DNA of 64,000 nucleotides from NCBI GenBank assembly GCA_018267825.1, contig JAFDXR010000005.1, forward strand, positions 248,001 to 312,000. The letters run 5' to 3'. This DNA is from Bacteroidota bacterium. GTDB taxonomy: Bacteria > Bacteroidota > Bacteroidia > B-17B0 > Aurantibacillaceae. Positions within the stretch are counted from its first letter, which is position 1, and every line of letters begins with the position of its first letter. The position numbers and the translations under genes are program-made. The notes under the pieces are model-generated. The model was given only the letters and a program-made list of their open reading frames with translations, had not been told where the DNA came from and searched no databases. Of this stretch, positions 26,013 to 36,400 are shown in pieces.

Positions 26013-26657
26013 TTGAGAAAAATATATGCTATACCCGGCCTCGGCACCGATGAACGTTTATACCGCTTTATTCACGTCGCCAACACAGAACTTGTTGTTT
26101 TACAATGGCCCGAACCACCAGATAACATAAGTCTGGAGGAGTATGCCCGACTTTTCATTCCGCAGATTAACCAGCAGGAGCCTTATTATTTATTGGGTGT
26201 TTCGTTTGGCGGGATGATCTGTTCTGAATTATCAAAAATCCTGCATCCCCAAAAAACCATCCTGATCTCAAGCAGTAAATGCCGGTCCGAGCTTCCCCGT
26301 TTCCTTCGTTTCTTCAGCCATGTTGCTATCCATCGCCTGATCCCTGAATCCGAACATCGTCGTATGGCCCGCATGGGGCGTTGGTTTCTGGGCTTTCAAA
26401 AAAACTATATGCACGAGTTTATGTCGATGATCCATAAAATGCCACCGAATTATTTCCGGAACTGCATTGATTGCATTGTAAAATGGAAAAGCACGGACTA
26501 CAACAAAAATATTGTTCACATTCATGGTGATGCCGATCGTTTATTGCTCTACAAATGCGTGAAGGCCAATTACACCATAAAAGGCGGAACCCACGCCATG
26601 GTCATAAACAGGGCCATGGAAATAAATCATATCCTTGAAAAGGAATTAAACGGTTGA
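26013..26657 (+). CDS. Small alpha/beta hydrolase
   Basis: 214 residues from TTG at 26013 (MRKIYAIPGLGTDERLYRFI). The nucleophile elbow is GVSFGGMI (Ser about 69), the probable acid is in IHGDADRLLL and the catalytic His in IKGGTHAMVI. These features mark an alpha/beta hydrolase; the substrate is not evident. The 3' end overlaps the convergent dihydrouridine synthase by 12 bases. No ATG lies near the beginning of the fold, which supports the TTG. Confidence 0.8.
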   Translation: MRKIYAIPGLGTDERLYRFIHVANTELVVLQWPEPPDNISLEEYARLFIPQINQQEPYYLLGVSFGGMICSELSKILHPQKTILISSSKCRSELPRFLRFFSHVAIHRLIPESEHRRMARMGRWFLGFQKNYMHEFMSMIHKMPPNYFRNCIDCIVKWKSTDYNKNIVHIHGDADRLLLYKCVKANYTIKGGTHAMVINRAMEINHILEKELNG

Positions 26658-27638
26658 TGCAGCCTCAAACTGAGCAGGAATCTGGTCCAGCACTTCCAGA
26701 ATTTCGGGAAGGGTATTTAATGTCACAAGCCTGGTACGGGTATCCTTGAAATTCGGAATCCCTTTGAAATAATTTGTGTAGTGAGGCCGCATTTCGAGCA
26801 AGCCCAGCTTCGGCCCCTTCCACTCTACTGATTTCAGTAAATGCGTGCGACAAACTTCGACACGGTTTGCCAGCAACGGTTTCGGCAGGTGTGTGCCGGT
26901 TTTAAAATAATGCTTGATTTCGTTGAAAATCCAGGGGTAGCCTATCGCCGCCCGGCCGATCATGATTCCATCCACACCATAGCGGTTTCTGTACTCCAGG
27001 GCTTTTTCAGGACTATCGATATCACCGTTTCCGAAAATCGGAATGTGCAGGCGGGGATTATTTTTCACACGGGCTATATGGCTCCAGTCTGCAGAACCTT
27101 TATACATCTGCGCCCGGGTGCGGCCATGAATCGTCAGTGCCCTGATACCGACATCCTGCAGACGTTCTGCCACTTCCATGATATTGATGCTGCTCTCATC
27201 CCAACCCAAACGTGTTTTTACGGTTACCGGCAGGTTCGTTGACTTTACAACGGCTTTGGTGAGACGCACCATCAGGTCAATATCTTTAAGAACACCGGCA
27301 CCGGCGCCTTTGCATACAACCTTTTTCACGGGGCAGCCAAAATTAATATCAAGCAGATCAGGTTGTGTGGCATCCACAATTTTTGCAGAAAGTGCCATGG
27401 CCTCTTCATCACCTCCAAAAATCTGGATCCCGATAGGCCGCTCATAATCAAAGATGTCGAGTTTCTTACGGCTCTTGATGGCATCACGGATCAGGCCTTC
27501 GCTACTGATGAATTCGGTATACATCAGATCAGCGCCATACTGCTTACACACATAGCGGAAAGGCGGATCACTCACATCCTCCATCGGAGCAAGCAATAAA
27601 GGGAATTCACCCAGTTCGATATCGGCGATTTTTACCAA
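26646..27638 (-). CDS. tRNA-dihydrouridine synthase (DusB type)
   Basis: 330 residues from TTG at 27638, giving MVKIADIELGEFPLLLAPMEDVSD, the usual N-terminus of the family; the frame stays open upstream but that part is not conserved-looking, and GTG at 27644 is an alternative. The TIM barrel shows the FMN-binding APMEDVSD, the catalytic-cysteine motif INFGCPVKKV, GAGAGVLKD, VKTRLGWD, IHGRTRAQMYKG and GRAAIGYPWIF. It reduces uridine in tRNA with FMN and NADPH. It is expressed away from the secreted protein at 27738. Confidence 0.94.
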   Translation of the reverse strand: MVKIADIELGEFPLLLAPMEDVSDPPFRYVCKQYGADLMYTEFISSEGLIRDAIKSRKKLDIFDYERPIGIQIFGGDEEAMALSAKIVDATQPDLLDINFGCPVKKVVCKGAGAGVLKDIDLMVRLTKAVVKSTNLPVTVKTRLGWDESSINIMEVAERLQDVGIRALTIHGRTRAQMYKGSADWSHIARVKNNPRLHIPIFGNGDIDSPEKALEYRNRYGVDGIMIGRAAIGYPWIFNEIKHYFKTGTHLPKPLLANRVEVCRTHLLKSVEWKGPKLGLLEMRPHYTNYFKGIPNFKDTRTRLVTLNTLPEILEVLDQIPAQFEAASTV

Positions 27639-27737
27639 GGCCACAAAGTTACCAAAAAACGTTAAAAAGCCCACTGTTTTAAGGCTCTTTAACAAGCCCT
27701 GTTTCCGGAAATACGATGAATCCCTGATTTTTGACCT

Positions 27738-28211
27738 ATGAATAAACTCACCATTATCGGCCTGTTTACACTTGCATCCTTTTATGGATTTGCACAAAAC
27801 GACAACAATACCGGAAACGCGCCCGGCAATGTGTTTAATATAAATAATCCTGCCACAGCCATTCAAAGCCAGGTGAATGATAATACCCCAGTTAATACGG
27901 ATTCGCCACAACAATTTGTGCAGGGAAATCTGAATAAAGTGGATGCCGACAATAACATGAATATTCCCCAGCAGCAACAGGCTCAGAATTTCAATTCAAA
28001 TCCCGGAAATACCAATGATTCGAAAGACCTGTCGTTCAATATTCCTAAAATGTCTTTTGGCTCCGCTTCCGGTGGAAGTTCCTCAGGAAAAAGACACAGT
28101 TCTGATTTTTCGAAGAAGCTGAAAAAATTCAACCGGAAGATGTCTTACGTATTTTCAAAAAAAGGAAAGAGCTCATTTCGCGTCGACAATTGTTTTGCCT
28201 GGGCAAAATAA
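27738..28211 (+). CDS. Secreted Asn/Gln-rich low-complexity protein, unknown
   Basis: 157 residues with signal peptide MNKLTIIGLFTLASFYGFAQ. The mature part is rich in Asn, Gln and Ser (NDNNTGNAPGNVFNINN, NIPQQQQAQNFNSNPGNTN), and the last 45 residues are strongly basic (GKRHSSDFSKKLKKFNRKM). No domain is recognised and the middle is probably disordered. It converges with the helicase gene, 19 bases apart. Confidence 0.6.
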   Translation: MNKLTIIGLFTLASFYGFAQNDNNTGNAPGNVFNINNPATAIQSQVNDNTPVNTDSPQQFVQGNLNKVDADNNMNIPQQQQAQNFNSNPGNTNDSKDLSFNIPKMSFGSASGGSSSGKRHSSDFSKKLKKFNRKMSYVFSKKGKSSFRVDNCFAWAK

Positions 28212-28230
28212 TCAGCATACAGTCTTCCTG

Positions 28231-30165
28231 CTATAATTGCGCATACTCCCAGGCAGACCTGTAAAAGCCTTTGGTCTCGCAGTATTCGATAAAGGCCTTA
28301 TAAAACGGATGATTGCCCACAGTGGCTGTATCCATGATCACCACAAGTTTTTTCTTCGCCCGTGTCAGCGCCACATTCATCCGGCGGATATCCGACAGGA
28401 AGCCGATTTCAGAAGAGGTATTGCTTCGCACCAGCGAGATATAAATCACATCCCTTTCTTCGCCCTGGAAACCATCGATCGTTTTTACAGCCACCGATGT
28501 CACCGGAAACTCCGTATAATCAATGCCTTTGGAAACATCAGCCAATAGGCCAATCTGCTCTTTGTAGGGCGAAATAATCCCAACCGAAATACGATGCACA
28601 GGATCCGTGTACCGGTAGTGTTCCAGCAAAAGCTGCAGATGCCGGAACAACAAATCCGCCTCTCCAGTGTTCGACAGGCTCAGTGTTTCGGGGTTCTGCA
28701 CTTCGTCAAAGCTGCAGCCCGCTGTATCCAGTAATTCCACAGGCGTCGACAGAAGCGGATCATCACTTTCATTAACCAGCACACTATCCCTGACACTTAC
28801 ATCGGCTTCCAGGGCATTGCCGTAAAAGAATGCATTACTGAATTCCATAATGGCCTGGTGCATGCGGTATTGGCGTGTGAGCAGCGACGATATATTTTCA
28901 AACTCCATGCAGCGGTCGAGCATGGTTTTGTCGAGGCCTTCTTTTTTAGCCTGCAGGCTTTTTACAACTGGCGGCAACTGAAAATGATCACCACTCAGAA
29001 TCAGGCGGTGGCATTTCAGCAAGGGGATCCAAACCATAGGCTCCAGGGCCTGTGAAGCCTCATCAAAAAACAATGTGTGAAATGTTTTTTTCGCAAGCGC
29101 CCGATGTGTGGATGCAACCGGTGTACAACAAATAACCTCTGTGTTTTCAAACAGAGAGTCTACGATATAATCTTCCAGAAGCCGTGCTTCTTTGATACAG
29201 TTTTTTGCTTCGCTGTAATACGCTGCGCGCTGCGCGGCATCTTCCTTCCCGAAAACCCGCTTATACTTCGAAGCCATTCTGAAATATTCTTCGGCATTCC
29301 GGCGCAGCATCCGGATGTCTTTATAGTGTTCGTGATTCTGAATCTGCCCGTCGACCGAGGAGTTCTGGAGTTCCTCCGAAATCCGCGCCGGATGGCCAAC
29401 ACGAAGCACCCTTACGCCCTGCTCCATGAGTTTTTCGGTGAGCAGGTCAACCGCTGTATTTGTAGGCGCACATACCAATACCTGCTTCTCCGTTTGCAAA
29501 GCCAATCGTATGGCCTGTACCAGCGTCGTGGTTTTTCCGGTTCCCGGAGGGCCATGAATAACGGCTACATCTTCGGCACTGAGCACATGACGCACGGCAC
29601 GGTTTTGCGAAAGATTTAAGCCCGGCACAAGCAATTGCTCATCCGGTTTTTCGAAGCCGGGTTTCTCTTCGCCTTCCAGTATCTCCCGCAACTCAGCCAC
29701 ACGGTTATTTCTGGCGCCAATAACAAGGTCCAGCGCTTTCTGCATTTCGGTATAACTGTTATCATCGAACTGGATGTTTATGCCCAGCTTTCCTTCATAA
29801 CACCAGTCCGGAAGATCATCGGTATGCATGATGATCCGCATTTTATTTTTATTGACCTGTTTAATCGTGCCATTCAGTTCAAAAACTTCGTTGGGATTTT
29901 TATTTGAAAAGAGGGTCACATTCTTTCCGCTACTGAACTGGTGCGGTGTATCCTGCATGGATGTACGCTCTACTTCCAGCTGAATAAGCTCGCCATAGCC
30001 AAGCTCGTTGGATAAAACCTGGATAGGATACCAGGTAACACCATTGGCTTTGCGGGTTTCGATGTTTGCTTTCAGAAACTGTTCTTTATATTGATAAAAG
30101 TCTTCCTCCCGTTCAATGATCAGGAGTTCTTTCAGATGTTTTAAGCGGTCTGTATTATTCTTCAT
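28231..30165 (-). CDS. Superfamily 1 helicase, UPF1/IGHMBP2-like
   Basis: A 644-residue cytoplasmic helicase. An N-terminal beta-barrel-like region (LSNELGYGELIQLEVER, FELNGTIKQVNKNKMRI) precedes Walker A GPPGTGKT at residues 205-212, motif Ia APTNTAVD, Walker B FDEASQAL, motif III GDHFQLPPV, motif IV/V ISPYKEQIG, TIDGFQGEERDV and motif VI NVALTRAKKKLV. This is the UPF1-like SF1B pattern of 5'-3' RNA/DNA helicases. Its ATG lies one base after the stop of pbpC, so both are in one transcript. Confidence 0.93.
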   Translation of the reverse strand: MKNNTDRLKHLKELLIIEREEDFYQYKEQFLKANIETRKANGVTWYPIQVLSNELGYGELIQLEVERTSMQDTPHQFSSGKNVTLFSNKNPNEVFELNGTIKQVNKNKMRIIMHTDDLPDWCYEGKLGINIQFDDNSYTEMQKALDLVIGARNNRVAELREILEGEEKPGFEKPDEQLLVPGLNLSQNRAVRHVLSAEDVAVIHGPPGTGKTTTLVQAIRLALQTEKQVLVCAPTNTAVDLLTEKLMEQGVRVLRVGHPARISEELQNSSVDGQIQNHEHYKDIRMLRRNAEEYFRMASKYKRVFGKEDAAQRAAYYSEAKNCIKEARLLEDYIVDSLFENTEVICCTPVASTHRALAKKTFHTLFFDEASQALEPMVWIPLLKCHRLILSGDHFQLPPVVKSLQAKKEGLDKTMLDRCMEFENISSLLTRQYRMHQAIMEFSNAFFYGNALEADVSVRDSVLVNESDDPLLSTPVELLDTAGCSFDEVQNPETLSLSNTGEADLLFRHLQLLLEHYRYTDPVHRISVGIISPYKEQIGLLADVSKGIDYTEFPVTSVAVKTIDGFQGEERDVIYISLVRSNTSSEIGFLSDIRRMNVALTRAKKKLVVIMDTATVGNHPFYKAFIEYCETKGFYRSAWEYAQL

Positions 30166-30166
30166 G

Positions 30167-32530
30167 TTATTTTTTTTCGCTCATCACTTCAAATAATACC
30201 GTCAGGCTTTCACCGGCATCATCTGTCAGGTTCAGGTAATGCTTGCCTTTCGTTGGATTTACTGCCAATTGATGTATATCTTTTGTTGTTCCGGCCAAAG
30301 CCCCGTCGAGGTGCCAGAAAATAGTCCGGCCGGGTTCGCGATGAGCAGCCTCAAAGATAGCCTTTCCCTGTTCGCCGTTCAACTCCGTGGGCACATAAAT
30401 AAGTGTCCCCGATTTGGGATAAATCATTTCCATGTTGCGGCCGGCCTGGGGCGCGCAACCGGGCCTGAATGGCGGCAGAGCAACGTAGGTAGGATTTCTG
30501 CTCTTATAATAATATTCCTGCACGGGCGGTAGTACAAACCAGGGAACCGTGACCATATCGGCAGGCATCACGCAGGCATCTGTAACCTGGTATTGTTTTT
30601 TGGCATCGAGATGCACCCATTTGTGATATGAACACACGGCTGATTTTTCGCTCTGCTTTGGCACCCACTCATATTTTGTTTTCGGACAGATATCAGAAGG
30701 CCGGCAACCGCTGTTCTCACAGACTTTAATATGATTCAGATCGCTCACCGGCATTCTGAACCAATCGGTATATCGGGGTAGCTGTCCGAATACCGAAAAC
30801 AAAACCGGGGCAGCTGTAGAAATACCGGTAAGCCCTGGGCGCCCTTCTCCATCGGCATTTCCAACCCACACGCCTACTACATAATCGGGAGTCACCCCGA
30901 TAGCCCATCCATCGCGAAAACCGAAACTTGTCCCTGTTTTCCAGGCTACTTTCTGCGAACTGCCAAGCCGTTGCCAGCTGGCATCAATATCAGGGCGCGA
31001 TACTTCTGCCATGGCTTCAAAGGTCAGCCAAACCGAACCTGCACGGATGAGTGCATCCTGTTGCTTTTTATTTTCTGCGCTCACATCATGCGCCATATAA
31101 ACCGGTTTCTCCCAATCGCTGCTGCTGTATGTGCCACTTCTGTTGTATCGTGTTAATGTTCTGGCCATAGAACCATACGCCGAACACATATCCCAAAGCT
31201 TCCCCTCTGCTCCGCCGAGGATCAGCGAAAGTCCGTAATCATCGGCACTACGGTCGATCGTCGTCAGGCCCAGCTGTCTCAGCCGGTCCGCAAATTTCTC
31301 GATGCCGTATTGCTGTAGCATCTTCACTGCCGGAATATTCAGACTCCTTGAAAGGGCCCTTTTTGCGGGCACTGCCCCATCGTAGGTCAGGTCGTAATTC
31401 TGTGGCGTATACCCTGCTACCTGTGTAGGCACATCGGCTACCAGGGAGTTTGGCAAAATATCGCCGTCATTAAGCATAAAACCATAGAGGTAAGGTTTCA
31501 GCAAACTGCCCGTACTGCGCGGTGCAGCGATCACATCTACATCTTCGCCATGCGGTTCTTTATCTTTCAGCGGTGTGTTTCCTATATACGAAACCACTTC
31601 ATTTTTCTTCACATCCAGGACCAGCACGGCCATGTTATGAATCTCATTATTTTTGAGAGCCAGCGAACTTCGTTTTACAATTTCCAATAAACGATCCTGC
31701 AGATCTCCGTCAATACTGGTGCTGTATATACGGCCACGCCCGCCTTCCGCCACGCAGCGGTTCAACAGGTGCCGCGCCTTGTTAGGTAATGGAAAAGGTT
31801 TTTGTGGTAAGGGTTCCTGCAAGGCCAGCTGAAGGTCTTCGGTGCTGATACGCTTATTGGCATATAGTTTCCAGAGGAGCCTGTTGCGTTTTTCAAGCAG
31901 TTTCTCCTGGTTCTTACCGGGGTAAATGAGAGAGGGTGCATTGGGAAGAACCGCCAGGGTAGCGCATTCAGCCCACGATAGTTTGTCGGACGTGCGACCG
32001 AAATAACGCCAGGAAGCTGCATCAATCCCTACAACGTTGCTACCGAAAGGTGCATGCGCTGCATACAGGTTAAGGATGTCGTTTTTGCTGTGACTCAACT
32101 CGATGCGGAGGGCCATGATCATTTCCAGAATTTTTTCTGAATACTCCCGTGGTTTGTTTTTCCGGATGAGCCTGATGAGTTGCATGGTAATGGTACTACC
32201 ACCGCTCACAACCTTGCCCGCTTTCTGATTCTGGCGAAAGGCCCGCCAGATCGATGCCGGATTAATACCCTGGTGCGCATAAAAATACTGGTCTTCGAAA
32301 AGCACCACGCATTCCCTGAACTTTGGATTCAATGTCATTCCCTGGGGGAAGCGCCATTGCCCGTCTTCAGAGATTTCGGCAGACAGCAGGTTGCCCTCGC
32401 GGTCTTTTAACAAGGTAGAATAACTATCACTGAAAAGCGGATCGGGAAGGCAACACAAAAACCATAAGCCTAAAGCAAAAATAAGGGTACTGTATATAAT
32501 TCTTTTTATGGTAAAGAATCGCCTGATCAC
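30167..32530 (-). CDS. pbpC: Penicillin-binding protein 1C
   Basis: A 787-residue bifunctional class A enzyme. An N-terminal membrane anchor (IIYSTLIFALGLWFLCCL) is followed by the GT51 glycosyltransferase with FEDQYFYAHQGINP (Glu79) and GGSTITMQLIRL (110-121). The transpeptidase has STGSLLKPY (Ser342, Lys345), SRSLN and KTGTSFG. A C-terminal BiPBP_C-like beta domain follows (CENSGCRPSDICPKT onward). It polymerises and may cross-link glycan strands. In many bacteria pbpC neighbours an alpha-2-macroglobulin gene; none is seen here. The ATG overlaps the stop of the sterol desaturase gene by 4 bases. Confidence 0.95.
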   Translation of the reverse strand: MIRRFFTIKRIIYSTLIFALGLWFLCCLPDPLFSDSYSTLLKDREGNLLSAEISEDGQWRFPQGMTLNPKFRECVVLFEDQYFYAHQGINPASIWRAFRQNQKAGKVVSGGSTITMQLIRLIRKNKPREYSEKILEMIMALRIELSHSKNDILNLYAAHAPFGSNVVGIDAASWRYFGRTSDKLSWAECATLAVLPNAPSLIYPGKNQEKLLEKRNRLLWKLYANKRISTEDLQLALQEPLPQKPFPLPNKARHLLNRCVAEGGRGRIYSTSIDGDLQDRLLEIVKRSSLALKNNEIHNMAVLVLDVKKNEVVSYIGNTPLKDKEPHGEDVDVIAAPRSTGSLLKPYLYGFMLNDGDILPNSLVADVPTQVAGYTPQNYDLTYDGAVPAKRALSRSLNIPAVKMLQQYGIEKFADRLRQLGLTTIDRSADDYGLSLILGGAEGKLWDMCSAYGSMARTLTRYNRSGTYSSSDWEKPVYMAHDVSAENKKQQDALIRAGSVWLTFEAMAEVSRPDIDASWQRLGSSQKVAWKTGTSFGFRDGWAIGVTPDYVVGVWVGNADGEGRPGLTGISTAAPVLFSVFGQLPRYTDWFRMPVSDLNHIKVCENSGCRPSDICPKTKYEWVPKQSEKSAVCSYHKWVHLDAKKQYQVTDACVMPADMVTVPWFVLPPVQEYYYKSRNPTYVALPPFRPGCAPQAGRNMEMIYPKSGTLIYVPTELNGEQGKAIFEAAHREPGRTIFWHLDGALAGTTKDIHQLAVNPTKGKHYLNLTDDAGESLTVLFEVMSEKK

Positions 32531-33426
32531 TTTGGTTGGTTTTGTGCAGCGCGGAGCTCAGCCCTCAGCTGGCTGGAAGTCTTGGTACTTCCATCATGGC
32601 TCCAGCCCGGCGGTCCAAACACATACATAAATTTGTCGCGGATCGAATTCCCTTTTTTCAGGTCCTTTCCGATGGATATCCACTCATGAAAAACCATGAT
32701 AAAAGGATTGTATGTTTCAATGTTTTTGGTAAGCCCGTAACGCACCTCCTCTTCTTCTGCCTGAAAAGTTCCGAAAAGTTTATCCCAGATAATAAGCACC
32801 ATGCCCATATTTTTATCGAGGTATTTTATATTGCTCGCGTGATGCACACGGTGATGCGAAGGTGTTGAAAGAAACCATTCCAGGGGCCCCAGTTTACCGA
32901 TTGTTTTGGTGTGAATGAGGATACCGTATATCTGTGTAGCTGCATACATAAACAGGATATCCAGTGGCTCAAAGCCCACAAGTGCCAATGGAATGAAATA
33001 AATGAAACGGTAGAGCGGCTGAAAAACCGACGAACGGAACCCCACAGTGAGATTGAACTCCTCGGAAGAATGATGTGTGACATGTACGGCCCAGAAAAAA
33101 CGGCAATAATGATCGACACGATGCAGCCAGTAAAACATAAAATCCTGTCCTATCAGCAATGCAAACCAATACACAAAAGGATGAAGACTTTTATCGATGG
33201 TTGCAAAACGGTATTGGAAGAAAAAGCCCAGTACTGCCAGGCACATAACACGTACCAATATATCGAGCCCGAAATTAAGCGCACTCAAATATATATTGGA
33301 TAATATACCTTTTGTAGAATAATACTTCTTATGGTGCACATAGCTCCATATCAGTTCAGTACCGATTACCAGGACATAAACAGGTGTGGTAATCTTTAAA
33401 AGCAGTTCTTCGCGAAAAATTTCCAT
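32527..33426 (-). CDS. Sterol desaturase / fatty acid hydroxylase family protein
   Basis: A 299-residue membrane di-iron protein. Histidine boxes are HRVDH (102-106), HVTHH (115-119) and HHRVHH (about 194-199), set among hydrophobic segments (ILVRVMCLAVLGFFF, VYWFALLIGQDFMFYWL, YRFIYFIPLALVGF). Members hydroxylate or desaturate lipids; the substrate here could be a sphingolipid, carotenoid or fatty acid of the envelope. It begins 13 bases after the giant surface protein gene and overlaps pbpC by 4 bases. Confidence 0.93.
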   Translation of the reverse strand: MEIFREELLLKITTPVYVLVIGTELIWSYVHHKKYYSTKGILSNIYLSALNFGLDILVRVMCLAVLGFFFQYRFATIDKSLHPFVYWFALLIGQDFMFYWLHRVDHYCRFFWAVHVTHHSSEEFNLTVGFRSSVFQPLYRFIYFIPLALVGFEPLDILFMYAATQIYGILIHTKTIGKLGPLEWFLSTPSHHRVHHASNIKYLDKNMGMVLIIWDKLFGTFQAEEEEVRYGLTKNIETYNPFIMVFHEWISIGKDLKKGNSIRDKFMYVFGPPGWSHDGSTKTSSQLRAELRAAQNQPK

Positions 33427-33439
33427 AATGATAAGGACA

Positions 33440-36400
33440 TCAATCTTTCAGCAAAGATAAATATCCTTTTTCAGTCTTGGTTGTATCTTTTATATCTGTA
33501 TAATCAACCAGGTAGAAATAAGTTCCCGAAGGCACAGATGCCCCGGACTTGGTTTTCCCGTCCCAGTAGCCATTGATTCCATCCCATTCGTACATTTTCA
33601 GCCCCCAGCGATCATAAATGGCACAATGCAGGGTTTTAATACCGTTAGACGTGATTTTAAAGAAGTCGTTTACATTATCGGAGTTTGGCGTAAATACGTT
33701 TGGAATCAGGATCGTGGCCTCATTGATAACCCTGACACACTTTACCACCGTATCGGTACAACCGGCACCCGACAATGCCACCAGCTGAATACAGCAATTA
33801 CCGGTATCGGCAGGCGTAATCAGCGGATTGGTTTGTGTGCTTGTACCGCTGCAGAATTGCCATGCATAAGTAGCGGCATTTGCGCTGGTGTTATTTACCT
33901 GAATCGAAGACCCAATCGTCACCACATCGCCCCCCGGCATATTAAAGGATGCTGTAGGATTTGCAAACACAGTGATCGGGATATTCAGCGTATCGGTACT
34001 TGTGCAACCGTTTGTACCTGTGCAAACCGCATAGGCGCTGTAAGTTCCGGCTGTCGGATAGCAATGGTTCAGTGCGGCTCCGGTGGCTCCATCGCCATAA
34101 TGGATATTGATGACCGAAAATGCTGAACTGTTGGAGACAGTAAAGTTTGCACAAAGTGTGCTACAACCGCTGTTTACATCCGAAGTGAGAGATACCGAAG
34201 CCGGTGTTACAACCATTACCTGTATGGTATTAGTCACCTGGCATCCGCCATTATCCCCGGTTACCGAATAAGAGGTCGTTGATGCAGGCGTTACAGTAAT
34301 AACAGACGTATTCTGTCCGCCCGGCAACCACTGGTAATTTGTAGCTCCTGTGGCAGTAAGCGTTGCGCTCTGACCAGCGCATACACTGGTCGCTGAAGCC
34401 GTGAGTGTTAAGGATGGCAGAGGCGTTACCGTTACTGTAGGATTCATTACTGCTGTACATCCGTTGCTCTGGCCGGTTACCGTATATACGGTGGTTGACG
34501 GCGGTGTGACAGAAACGGTATTTGTATTGGCACCTGTAGACCATGTGTATGTAGTAGCACCGGATGCTGTAAGCGTGGCCGTTTGGCCAATGCATATCGC
34601 AGCAGGGTTCACTGTTAAAACAGGTACTGCATTTACAAGCACCTGTGTGGTGGCGCTTGCCGCACAGCTTCCGCTGCTTCCTGTAACACTATATACCGAA
34701 GTAGAAGCAGGTGATACGGCTATAGAAGACGTTGTTGCACCACCGGGAGTCCAGGTGTAACCGGATGCACCGGAAACCGTAAGTGTTGCCGACTGACCGG
34801 TACAAATGGTGGCTGAGTTTACAGAAAGAACCAAAGCCGAAACAACCGATATGTTTCCGGTGGCCTGGGCCGTACATGTGCCGTTGGCTCCAAGTACAGT
34901 ATACGTGGATGATGCTGCAGGGCTATCGGTATATGTAGCTCCGGCAATTGAGCCCGGAGTCCATGTATAGGCTGTAGCACCTGAGGCCGTCAGTGTTCCC
35001 GTTCCGCCCGCACAAATGGTAGCAGAAGCTACCGAAACCGTTGGCGTCTGTGTTACAGAAACGGTGGTTGTTGATACACCTGTACAAAATGCTGTGGCGC
35101 CTGTCACCGTATAAACAGATGTTGTTGCAGGGCTTACTGAAATTGTATTGGTTGTTTGCCCGCCCGGCGACCAGGTATAGTTTGTGGCCCCCGAAACAGT
35201 AAGCGTTGCGTTATCACCTGAACAGATCGCTGCTGATGTAACGGTTAATGTTGGCGGCGAACTGATGGTAACTGTAGATGTTGAACTGCCTGTGCAGGTT
35301 CCTACTGTACCGGTTACTGTATAAATGCTGGTTGAAGCCGGTGTTACGGCCACAGACGAAGCCGCTGTTCCCATGGGCGCCCAGGTATACGTTGTAGCGC
35401 CGGATGCTGTGAGGGTCGCGGTTTGTCCGGCACACACCGTTGGTGAATTGACTGTAATGGAGATACCCGATCCTACTACCATGCTCGCTGTGGCAAGTGC
35501 CGTACAGGTTCCGTTAGCTCCAAGTACCGTGTAAGTTGATGTGGATCCCGGATTTGCCGTGTACGTTGTTCCTGTTGAAGAGCCCGGCGACCATGTGTAT
35601 GATGTGGCACCGGATGCCGTTAATGTACCGGTACCGCCCGGGCAAATGGTTACAGATGCAACCGATACAGTCGGGGTCTGGGTAACAGTTACACTGGTTG
35701 TAACAGTATTGGAACAGAACGCTGTCGCCCCTGTCACGGTGTAGTTTGTGGTAGTGGCCGGTGTAACAACCACACTGGCGGTTGTTTGCCCGCCTGGTGT
35801 CCATGTATAATTCGTTGCGCCCGATACGTTCAAAGTAGCACTGCTTCCCGAACAAACAGAAGCTGATGTCACCGTGAGTGTAGGAGGTGTACTGATGGTA
35901 ACGGTCGATGTACCGCTGCCTGTACATGATCCGTTTGTACCATTCACAGTATAGGTTGTTGTAACACCCGGGTTTACAGCCACGGTAGACGCATTGGTTC
36001 CCATAGGCAACCACGTATACGTCGTAGCTCCGGATGCTGTCAGTGTAGCACTCTGGCCTGCACAAATCGTTGGTGAGTTAACGGTAATGGAAATACTGGA
36101 GCCTACTGTAACACTGGCCGTAGCCTGTGTTGTACAGCTACCATTGGCACCGGTTACAGTATAGGTTGAATTAGATGCAGGAGCAGTAGTATACGTTGAT
36201 CCCGCAACACCACCCGGCGACCAGGTATAGTTTGTAGCCCCACTCGCCGTGAGCGTGGCTGTTTGTCCCGGGCAGATTGTAACAGATGCCACACTTACGG
36301 TTGGTGTGGTAGTCACTGTAACAGTTGTTGTGGCAGTTGATGAACAGGAGCCTGTAGCGCCGGTTACAGTATAGTTTGTTGATACAGTTGGACTCAGGGA

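Noticed and set aside
27639-27977. N-terminal extension of the dihydrouridine synthase up to 27977
   Set aside because: It runs into the divergent gene at 27738, and the family begins at the MVKI segment translated from TTG 27638.
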